From contig CAJINV010000004.1 in the NCBI GenBank assembly GCA_905178155.1, positions 3,691,320-3,755,319 on the forward strand: a DNA stretch of 64,000 nt. Direction: 5' to 3'. Origin of the DNA: Amoebophrya sp. A120. Its lineage: Eukaryota; Sar; Dinophyceae; Syndiniales; Amoebophryaceae. Numbering within the stretch: position 1 is the first letter of the stretch; every line of letters starts with the position of its first letter. A model generated the notes under the pieces. That model was not told where the DNA came from. It worked only from the letters and a program-made list of their open reading frames with translations, and made no database searches. Of the stretch, positions 55,118 through 64,000 are shown piece by piece. The position numbers and the translations under genes were made by a program.

Positions 55118-58100
55118 ATGTCACTCCCCGCCACTCGTCCGCGTTTTGGTTTCGCGCACGCGCGCCGTGATTTCCCAGCAGCAGCGACCACAGGAGCACC
55201 TCCACTACAGGGAAAAAATGTAGTCGCAGCACCGACAGCACAGAGCGATGATTTTTCTACCAGTAGTATAACAACTGCTACAACTGTTCTTCCGAGCAAG
55301 AACATCCTGGGTCAGCCGCAGGAGACCGCGGCTGCGAAGGTGCGCAAGCTGCTAGGCGACGAAGTGGAGGATGATGCAGCTGTTTTGGACCTGAATAGCA
55401 TCCGGACGCAGCTTTCCGCCGGATCCGCAGGAGAAGCTTCAGTGGCGAAGACGACCGGATCTTCGAAGAACACTACTGCAGCTACACCCGGAGGGGCAGC
55501 AGTGTCGTGTTCCTTGGCGGGAATAAAAAACGTACAGCAAGAACTCTCCAAGAAGAATACGCCGACACGAAGACAGACCAACTTCAGTCCCATCTTCACA
55601 CCACCGGGAATAAACAAGCAGAACAAGCAGCAGCTAAAAAATGCGTCGCCGAGTCGTGGGGACACAGAACCGAAAGTGGTTAGAAGTACTTCACCAGGCC
55701 AAGTTGGCACGGGAGGCGGTGCAGGAAAAGTCGTACAAGTTGCACCACACGACCAGCAAAGTGAACACCAGCGAAAGCTGCTGCACAAAATAAACAACGA
55801 GGACCCGCCTACGAAAAATAGCACCACCATCGTGCCAGCACCCCCGAAATTCGGGTTCGCGCACGCCTACCGCGGACAACAACAGGCGACCACAAAGAAA
55901 TCAACCTCCACGCCGCCGCCTTTGACAAGAAACAAGGCATTCATCTCGCCTGGAACAAGGAACAACTTCAATGCTGCGACATCGGGTGCTGGTGGTTCTT
56001 CCGCGGGGATAGCTAGTACATCATCCGGTGCGGGACATTGTACTACTGCAGCTTCGATGACGAATAAAAACACGACCAGCGCTTTAGATGATCACACTTC
56101 CGCTCGGAGCCCGCAGATGAACATCAAGGGAACTGCCGACCAGAGGGAACATTTTCAAATGCACAGAACGAATTGGGATCGAAATTACAACACACCGGAC
56201 GCTAGCAGCAGCGGTGGACACTATGTTGCACGTCCGTATGAGATGAACAATAACTCTGCTTTATTCAACAGCGCTGGAAGAACTTCCCCTACAACGTCTG
56301 GCGCGACAACAGTCCCAGCTCCAGGCACAAACTACTGCTCCTACGTGCATAATCAAGCAGAGCTGCAACTTCTTCACGACAGCGAGCGGCATCCGCATCG
56401 GCCACAGGGAAGGAGAAATACAAGTACCAGAGCACCTCCAGACCATGAACATCGTGCACCATATGACATGGACAATCGAACCCCCCAGTTGTACTCGGCT
56501 GGCGCGCGGCAATTCCTGGACAATGATTTACACGTGGATATCCTGAGCAAAAACGTCCCCACCCCATAGTCAATGAATTTGATAAATCTGCAACACAAAT
56601 CGCCAAGCTTTGGGAGTTGTGCATGACAAATTTCCGTCTGTAGTATAGTGGTGCTTAGCAAGGCAAGCCGCATGAGAAAGCCAATTTCTCATCCAGTTTA
56701 CAGCATTACAAATGCCAAATCGCGATTAGAAATGCCTCTCATGGGGATGCGCATTACAAATGTTCGTCTCATTGCGCATTTGTATGGGGTGGGGACGTTT
56801 TTACACGGGATAGTGGAAGAAGAATCTGTCATCTCCTGCACAAGCCGCTCGACCTCCCGTGCGCCCTCAAACGCCAGTTCAGTGGTTCGCAGAAGTCGAG
56901 CGGTCAATAGTATTGGTACCGGAGTTGACGTCAATAATTACCCGGTCTTGCACCAAGGCGGCTACTATGACGGGACCACAGCGCCGGAGTACAGTGACGG
57001 TTACGCTTCCCCCAATCATGCGCCGCGTTCGTCGCAGCGCGGCGGGAAAATGTCGCACCACCAGATACGGTACAGCAATGGCATGCAGCCGCCACCAAGA
57101 ATGGTCCGGCGCGTCGTGAATCCTGGCGGGGTCGTAGAACACCAGCTGCAGCAAAGAGTTATCGTGAAGAAAAAGCGCGGAGTGAACGGACCCGGTGCGG
57201 GAAGGGAGAGTGGACACAATTACCAGGGTAGCAAAGCGAGGCGGCAGAAGGGCTTGCAGGCATCGCAGGAGGCGGTGGGGGCGACAAGGTACTTAATCTT
57301 ATCAGGGGATTTTTGTTTATTTCGCTGTTCTACTTGGATAAGGACACTGGTCCGTCTCGTACTGGATGGCGAAGATTATAACAGGCACTTTCTGGTGTGA
57401 CTGTGTAGTGCACAAGTTGTAGCACGGCTGCATCCTTGAAACACAGGAGTTTTTCGCATGTATGATTTTTACACGACTACACTCAGGGCTCGGCGGTTGG
57501 TGCAGTTCCTGTTTCTGCTGCTGATTCTGGGGTTAGTTGTGGACCCGACGTTTTTTGGGCTATTCCCCTCGAACGAAGAGCCGCCAGGCGCGTCAAGAAA
57601 CTTGAACGTCGCATCGGGACCCGAAGGAGTTGTGTGGAAAAATAAGAAAAAGAAGAGAAAACGTGGCCCAGCTGCACCGGCGGCAAACGCGAAGGTGGGG
57701 CCGCAAGGGGAGGGCGACAGCAGCAGTGTCCTCGCGGAAGATGGTGCGGGAGAGGAAAATTTACAGGGGGCAGCAGCAGCTGCTTCCCGACAACGCAGCA
57801 GCCGAGCGTCGGCAGGAAGGACGGGGAAAAAATCGTCTAGAAGGAAAAGTATACAGAGAATTTTTTGTTGTTTTCGTTTTTGGATGGGAAAATAAGCGGA
57901 AGATCACTCATGCTCATTCTGTTATGCGCAAGACCAAGATGAAAAACTAAAAAAAAAACAGAGCGGTCCAGCAAGTCCAAGAGGTCCGCAGCAGCTCAGC
58001 CCCCGCCAGCGACCGCTGCTGTAGAGGAACACGCAACGCCCAACGCGTTTTCCGCATTGGAAATGCCACCCGTGGCCGTGTCAACGCATCAGTCGCACGA

Positions 58101-60840
58101 ACACGCGTACAACGTGAGGGACGACGATATCGACGACTTTCACAGCACGGAGGACGACGACCAGGAGGAGTTGCCGCGACCCACTTGGCGTTTCCGCGGT
58201 TCGCACGCGGCCGCTGCGGAGATCAAGAGGAAATCCGCGTCCTCTGGTACAAGTGGGAAAATAAACAATATTGTTCCTACCGCCATCAAAAAATCCTCCA
58301 AGTTCCAGCAGTTTTCCTCCTGGCTGCAGACGAAAATGCGGATGACGAGTACCATATCAAGTGCAAAAATGTCTGGGTCTGGAAACTTGTAATGCTGCGT
58401 TGGGAACAGTGAATGCTCTCTAATGCACCAACAAGCATGAGAAATATCTGCGCTTCTTCGTGTTGCGTTTTTCATTGCATGACAGGCAAAAGGGTCTTTT
58501 CTTGGACACGCATCACAAACTTTTTGGTCATGCCAGACAAGCATGACAAAACTCGCAATCTTCCAGACCCAGACATTTTTGCATTTGATATACCAGTCTC
58601 ATCTCTTCCGCCTACACGAACCACGCCAAGAGCAATGACCAACCCGGGAAAAAAATAATCTCCAATCGCGTTATCGCCCGCGACCTCGACGCCCCCGCGC
58701 CCTCCCGGCACGCGGCGTTCGCGCGGACTTATGTCGGGGTGGGCTTGGCGAAAACTTACCGGTATTTTGTCGGCACCTACCCGACGGCCACTCGCGTGTT
58801 CCACCTGTATTTAGCGATCATCTTCGCAACGCTGACCGCAATTACCGGGCTGCTGGTGAATCTGGTGTACATGCAGGGCTTTGTCATCGACAGTCATCGG
58901 CTGGTGTCCGCTACTGCGGTGCAGCGAGTTCTTGACCACAGTTCTTCTGGTGCGACTGGCGAAGATAAGGAAGAAGGAGCGGAAGACGGATTAGAAGTAG
59001 AGAAAATGAAGAAAAAAGTGGGGTTTGCAAATGCAAATGCAAGTACCACCACCTCGCCTGTTTTATCTCCAGCCGGGAAGAAAATCTCCGCACTTTTCAC
59101 GTGGTGGAACTCGTTCTTCCAAACCAGCTTGTTCACCAGGAAGGAGCTCTACGAAGAGGAGGAGCTCTCCAGCTCCTGTTCTGAAGATGACGACGAAGCT
59201 GCTACCTCTAGCGACACTGGCGGTGAAGAGGGGAGTGAACACGATATAATCGGCACGACTGTCAGTAGAAATCATCATGTAGAGCACTCCTATAAAAATC
59301 CCCGAAGAGGACGAGAACGATCTGGGGTGCAGGATCAACATGGCTCGCACGTACAGATTCTTGACGAGACCAGCCATTTGTACACGGCGATTCGCAAGTA
59401 TAATCCGAATGTGAACTACAAGGGAAGTAGTAGCGGCGGGGGCAAAAATTATTCTAACAAACTGCAAAAGAAGAATCACGCGGCCCAGAAGATGAACAGC
59501 AACTCCACGAACGACAAATTCCTCTACTACGACTCACTAAACGATTGTGGTGGCGATAATTACCGGATTTTCAGTCTGATGCCGCAAACGAAGGCAACGA
59601 CCGTGGAAGACGTGGTGAAAATGTCGGGAAGTAATACTAGAAGTTCGAGGATGAAAACCGATACCGAAGTTTCTGCAGGTCCTCGTGCTGACCTCCACGC
59701 TAGAAGTGTTTTACACGACGAGGAGGATGACGAGGAGGTGGAATTCGAGGCGCCACCAGTGGAGACAGCAAGTGTTTCGTCCCGGAATTACGGAACGAAC
59801 AAGAGAGGCAGGAACAACTCGAGCAGCAGTAGAGCTTCGTTTCAACAAAGGCTACAGGAGGCGAACCAAAGGAGGACCCAGGCGATGTATGAGAGCAGCG
59901 TGAAGGTATAGTTGGAGCAAGGAAATGTCGGAAATTCAAATTTTTCTTGAGGTCATGATTTTCAGCCACTGTTGTTGTACGAATTAATGTGAATTCTACC
60001 AAATAAAAGTAGAAACAGAAAGAAGTCTGAGTAAACCAAAAATCAGATGAGCCAGTGGGTGGTGCAGAAGCAAAACAGTCCGCAACGCCAAGCTGCGCCG
60101 CAATACCTTTCTCAACAGCAGTTATCCACAGCTTCAATCGGTGGCGGTACTACAACTTCTCGGAACAACTACTTGCGGTTTCCCAGCAGCACAGACGAAA
60201 GAGCTTCATCTACCTCCCTAATCCGTGACCAGTTACCCGAGGTGTCGTTGGATGTGTCAGCGAGACTCCGTGGCAGCACTACTTCTACCCCGGGCGTGCA
60301 ACAGATAATAAAACCGGTTCTTCCTCTCACGACGGATGACCTGAATATTAAAGACCACCCGGAGTATGAAAACCAAAACCACTTGTTGTATCGTCGACCA
60401 CATGAGAACATCAAAATCGTCGCTCCGTGGAACCGAACAACCGTAATGAACGTCGCTCCCTCGTTATGACAGTGCACAACTCCCCCTCCCCCTCATTTGT
60501 CATGCAAAATTCCAAATCCACCCTTTGTCTGTTAACACTGTTTGCATGACAGATTCCGGAATCCAAAACAGCACTACAGTCCTCCAGGAGTTTGTCATGC
60601 AAAAGCTGCATCTTTGCCAGCACTTGTGTTGCCGTTCATGCAAAACAAATGAGGGGGAGGGGGAGTTGTGCACTCGCATACTCGTCGTCGAAGGAGCTCA
60701 CGGCGTCGGAAGCCGAGGGGAGGTCTTCGAAGGAGCCCGCGTTGTCGGAAGCAAGTCAGGGATCGTCGTCCACGACGGTGATGCGAAGCAGCGAGGAACC
60801 TGCGAGCAGTTTCACGAGCGCGGCAGAAGATTTGGCGTAA
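55118..60840 (+). CDS. Large low-complexity membrane protein
   Basis: Eight coding exons give an exact 1509-residue frame: 55118-56538, IE-19, 56818-57288, 57487-57848, 57962-58354, IE-20, 58596-59905, 60047-60464, IE-21 and 60686-60840. The first 630 residues are Ser/Thr/Asn/Gln-rich, with a repeated PRFGFAHARR / PKFGFAHAYRG motif at about 7 and 247. Two hydrophobic helices follow: LVQFLFLLLILGLVVDPTFF near 640 and YLAIIFATLTAITGLLVNLV near 910. Between them is a Lys/Arg-rich and acidic loop. The C-terminus is Ser/Glu-rich (SSSKELTASEAEGRSS). No family recognised. Introns at 57289, 57849 and 59906 are GT-AG. Treating it as one gene rests on the unbroken phase across eight exons. Confidence 0.75.
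56539..56812. mobile_element. Introner IE-19, family H
   Basis: Inverted ends TATCC(T/C)G then AAAAACGTCCCCACCCCATA. The direct repeat is gtgga. Excision joins NDLHV to EEESVISC. GCATGACAAATTT occurs at 56621. Confidence 0.95.
58355..58590 (+). mobile_element. Introner IE-20, family A
   Basis: Inverted ends TATCAA.TGCAAAAATGTC. The direct repeat is tacca. Excision joins RMTST to SLISSAYT. The interior matches IE-12. Confidence 0.95.
60465..60680. mobile_element. Introner IE-21, family D
   Basis: Inverted ends contain CTCCCCCTCCCCCTCATTTG as in IE-06. The direct repeat is ctcgt. Excision joins MNVAPS to SSKELTA. Confidence 0.95.
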
Positions 60841-61157
60841 GCTGTAGATACGAAAAATATGAACAATAAAACTAAAAGCAAATAACAAACTATAACTTCG
60901 TGTATCAGAGTATCCAAATGTCTACTACCTCAGAAGAAAATTATATAGTGTCGCAACCTGTAATTGTAAATCCAAGATGCTCGCATTTATTGTACCAGTG
61001 TTACTGTAAAATACTACGTAAACTTCAGAAATAAAGGCTACTACCTTTACTCACTGACAGATGAAAAATTATTTATCCAGTAGACATTGATTTGGCCTGT
61101 ATGTAATAAAATGAAATCTCTTCGCCATCGAGAAGTATCGCACGCACTTTTGTACGC
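60681..61157 (+). repeat. Segmental duplication, upstream copy
   Basis: Contains the last exon and downstream region of the 1509-residue gene and matches 62096-62541. It ends with the block CTTCGCCATCGAGAAGTATC. Confidence 0.85.
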
Positions 61158-61628
61158 CGGCGGAATGGTTCGGTCCGTGGTGAGGCCCGGGGGCACAATA
61201 GCTGTGTTCAACAAAAGCCCCGCACTGGTTATGTCCGTGCTGAGGCCCGCGGGCACAATAGCTGAAGTTCCCCCCCCTCCCAAACAAGATGGCAAACCAG
61301 CGGGCCACCCACAACACCCCCCCCCGCCCAACGAACCACCAATGCGGGCGGCCCGGAAGCCAGGCGCACCGCACGTGGGCGGCTCCCTGCCTGCCCGCGG
61401 CCAAAAGCGGGCGGAGTAGGCCAGCAAGGCAACCGGCCCTAAGCCCCAAAGGCTAGGGCAGGCCGCCTCTTTTCCCCAAAGCTGAAACCATCCAAACGGG
61501 CGTGACGGTGGGGCCTCCCCAAGCTTTCCCCTTCCCGGGAGTCAGGTAACTACGAAGGCGGAGGCCCATTCCGGACCTGTTAGGGCGGGAGTGGGGGCCC
61601 CCTTCGAGCTGCGGGCGGGCCGGGAGGC

Positions 61629-61755
61629 GGGGGCCCCCCTGTGGGGAGGATACCCAGCGGGCGGGAGGGCGGGAGCCGGGGACGGGGGCCCCCCTGTGGG
61701 GAGGATACCCAGCGGGCGAAAGGCCGGGAGGCGGGGGCCCCCTGTTTTCCCCGAC
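61629..61755. repeat. 55-bp GC-rich tandem repeat
   Basis: CCCCCCTGTGGGGAGGATAC recurs 55 bp apart in nearly identical units, with a third partial copy near 61727. The wider block 61260-61800 is GC-rich and non-coding. Confidence 0.8.
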
Positions 61756-61833
61756 GGTATGCTCGACGCAAAAATAGCAACCTTCAGCGTGCCGCCGTGT
61801 TAAAAAGTCTGGGCCTCAGCGCGTGCCGGTCTC

Positions 61834-61920
61834 AAAATTATTTATCCAGGAGATTGATTTGGCCTGTAACAAAATGAAATCTCTTCGCCATCGAGAAATA
61901 TCGCACGCACTTTTGTATGC
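61834..61920 (+). repeat. Third copy of the downstream block
   Basis: About 85 bp containing TTGATTTGGCCTGTAACAAA and CTTCGCCATCGAGAAATATC match the ends of both larger duplicate copies (61063-61157 and 62461-62541). Confidence 0.85.
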
Positions 61921-62095
61921 TTCATTTCTACACATAGCACGCAAGACAGACCAGCTCTGTCATGCCAGATAATCATAGAAGCCTCGGCTCATAAGTGTTT
62001 TCCCGTAGGATATCTGCATTACATCATGCAGAGAAATTTGTGTTGCTGAATTGACTACACATGTGTAACTGTAACACTTTTTTCGTTGGATATTC

Positions 62096-62255
62096 CTCGT
62101 CGTCGAAGGAGCTCACGGTGTCGGAAGCCGAGGGGAGGTCTTCGAAGGAGCCCGCTTTGTCGGAAGCAAGTCAGGGAACAGCATCCACGACGGTGATGCG
62201 AAGCAGCGAGGAACCAACGAGCAGCTTCACGAGCGCGGCAGAAGATTGGGCGTAA
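62096..62255 (+). pseudogene. Duplicated last exon of the 1509-residue gene
   Basis: Encodes SSSKELTVSEAEGRSSKEPA and ends SFTSAAEDWA with a stop, almost identical to the real last exon at 60686-60840. No preceding exon or intact introner is attached, so it is either a dead copy or a possible alternative last exon. Sequence up to 62541 belongs to the same duplication. Confidence 0.75.
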
Positions 62256-62541
62256 GCTGTAGTTTCGAAACATCAAAATTAATAATGAAAAAACAGAAAA
62301 AAACTTAAAGTAAGTACTTCGTTCTTGTATCTGTTGTACCAATCAGACTGTCAAAATGCCTACTTTAGAAGAAAATTCGTGGCCCACATTGTAAATCCAA
62401 GATGCTCGCATGTTAATGTAAAATACTACTTACGTAAAGTTTTAGGTTTCACAGAAAATAATCCAGCGGACACTATTTTGGCCTGTAACAAAATGAAATC
62501 TCTTCGCCAGCGAGAAGTATCGCACGCACTTTTGTACGCTT

Positions 62542-63240
62542 CACTTCTGGATGATAAAATTAAAAAAATAAATAACGCAACTACATGAGAAATTTAGATA
62601 TGTACGATATCGGCGAGAGAAAGCGACGCTGGCAACTGTTTGTAATTCGAAGTGTAAATGAAGTCGACTATAAACCGATCATCTCTTTCGGGATGATTAG
62701 CGTCTCTATTTCGCCTAGCTGGCAATGCGTTGTGTTGATTCTTTTGGTCCACACTTTTTTCATCTGTCTCATTCTGTTTTTTGGGTTTTTTTTCGCGAGA
62801 GATGATCATGATAGGATAAGCGGCAGCGTTCTTTTTTGTCTTGCTCTTTCTATGTCCCGCCTCAACGTGCCGTTTTTTTGTCTTGTCGTTTTTTTTTTTT
62901 CCGAGACGAGAACTCATTACATTTGCTTTTGCAGCTAAAACCATGCAGAAGAGAGGTGGGAATCATCGAACACAAGAAAAACAGAGAAAAACTCAAGAAT
63001 TATTGAAAAAGTCAATATTCTACAGAAAAAGTAAAAAAAAACAGAGAAAAGGAGAAAATAAAGAAAAGAAAATAGAAAAAAAGTAGGGCCCGGAGTTTTC
63101 TAATGATTCGCCACAAGCCGCACGCTGAAGCGCGACTTTTTCAATGAAAACTGCGAAAATCATAAGAAAAGTCAAAAAATCATAGAAAAAGTCAAACGCG
63201 AATCGATCCGCCTCACTTGCCAAGCTAACGCGTCGGCGTG
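62542..63240. other. AT-rich stretch, no gene supported
   Basis: An open frame at 62585-62938 has hydrophobic runs but no family features. From about 62940 the sequence is A-rich with recurring GAAAAAGTC words. Confidence 0.4.
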
Positions 63241-64000
63241 TGCGCGCGCGCAGCGCGCGAAAATTTTTTTTTCAGCCAGCCGCTGGGGACCCGGCCCGAG
63301 AAAAAGTTTGCGCACCCCGAGACCGAGGCGCGCGCGCGCGCAGTTTTTTTTTCAGACACCCTTCCGACAGTTGAAACCAAAAAAACTTCCGCCCCCAGCG
63401 CCAAGGAAGAAAGGCTGGCGTCTGCAACACGCGGCGCGCGATCGGAATTTTTGTGGCCGGCCCGCCCCTGACTGCCGGACACAAAAAACTTTCCGCGCCA
63501 ATCCCCGACCCAGGCGCCTGCGCGCGCACAGCGCGCGGAAATTTTTTTTTTCCAGACCGCCCCCGATTGCCGGGCGCGCGCAGAACTTTCCATCCGCGCC
63601 CTGAGGCCGGCGCGCCCGCGCGCTCTTAGCTAGGCCGGGGCCGTAGGTGAATAAATATTTTTCCAGCAAGGCCCCGACCGGAGGGCGATAAAAAAAATTG
63701 CCAACACCCTCAGCCTAAGGCCTCTGCGGGCGCCACAAAAAGGCCTGCCTCGCGCACTTTATTCACGCGGCCACGATTGCCAAGCACGACGAAAAGTTGC
63801 AGCGAGCGGGCGTCCTTAGGCCAAGGCGTGCGAGCGCGCGCAGCGCGCGAAATTTTTTTTGCCCGAAAACCGATGGCCGGGCGCGTAAGTAACAAGACTT
63901 CCGCGCCCTCGGGCTAAGGTTTGCGCGGGCGCGCGCGGCGCGTGGCAAGGATTTTCTTCCGGCAAGCCCCCGACTTCTCGAGAAGGAAAAAGCGCTCCGC
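63241..64000. repeat. Diverged satellite-like array
   Basis: Units combine a GCGCGCGC run with AAATTTTTTTTT and a following Pro-like GC-rich segment containing ACTTTCCGCGCC. Clear copies of the GCGCG-poly-T junction occur near 63250, 63335, 63535 and 63845. The array runs off the window end. No gene is credible here. Confidence 0.65.

Noticed and set aside
4401-60680. CRISPR-like repeats
   Set aside because: The repeated sequences are inverted ends of separate elements spread through genes, not regularly spaced direct repeats with spacers.
61920-62095. Another introner ahead of the duplicated last exon
   Set aside because: A right-end-like GGATA and similar internal words are present, but no matching left end or direct repeat was found.
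62585-62938. 117-codon frame with hydrophobic runs
   Set aside because: Hydrophobicity comes from T-rich sequence; no start context, family or splice evidence supports a gene.

Overview
This 64 kb window is nuclear DNA from a eukaryote that is probably a dinoflagellate. A parasitic syndinian of the Amoebophrya type fits best. The evidence is indirect: genes are intron-rich, all 19 gene models lie on the plus strand (unidirectional arrays are usual in dinoflagellates), proteins carry long Ser/Thr/Gly/Gln-rich linkers, one gene belongs to a membrane-protein type I associate with dinoflagellates, and many coding regions are interrupted by introner elements like those published for Amoebophrya. 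No rRNA, tRNA, complete spliced-leader gene, bacterial operon or CRISPR array was seen.

Layout. 1-2105: 3' part of a coiled-coil protein gene. 2849-6053: FMN-binding glutamate-synthase-family enzyme. 6918-7953: small secreted or membrane protein. 9116-11761: TCP11-like protein. 11788-13848: two unknown proteins, one multipass. 15643-18141: ankyrin/coiled-coil protein in 8 exons. 19099-22457: Cys-rich/EGF/TM2 membrane protein. 22930-23094: tiny zinc-ribbon protein. 23283-27074: Tudor-like low-complexity protein. 27613-29595: membrane protein. 30397-34360: splicing factor PRPF31. 34740-36620: GC-rich island. 37028-38482: membrane protein. 39371-40934: Gly/Ser-rich protein. 42108-43907: PhzF-family enzyme. 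44904-47371: multipass protein. 48334-50529: lysine-methyltransferase-like protein. 51059-53750: two small proteins. 55118-60840: 1509-residue membrane protein. 60841-64000: segmental duplication and GC-rich repeat arrays.

The main signal is a set of 21 short elements (148-321 bp; IE-01 to IE-21 here) that interrupt coding sequence in nine genes. Each starts TAT and ends ATA, has terminal inverted repeats, and sits between 5-bp direct repeats (19 perfect, 2 with one mismatch). Removing the element plus one repeat copy restores the reading frame in every case; the downstream gene lengths then divide exactly by three. The elements fall into eight families by terminal sequence. Only two of the 21 can be written as GT-AG introns. 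One family works in both orientations. All families share an internal GCATGACA-type motif. Ordinary GT-AG introns occur in the same genes, so two kinds of intron coexist.

Two larger insertions, in PRPF31 and in the methyltransferase gene, have GC palindromes and duplicated exon-edge sequence on both sides, and look like a second route to new introns.
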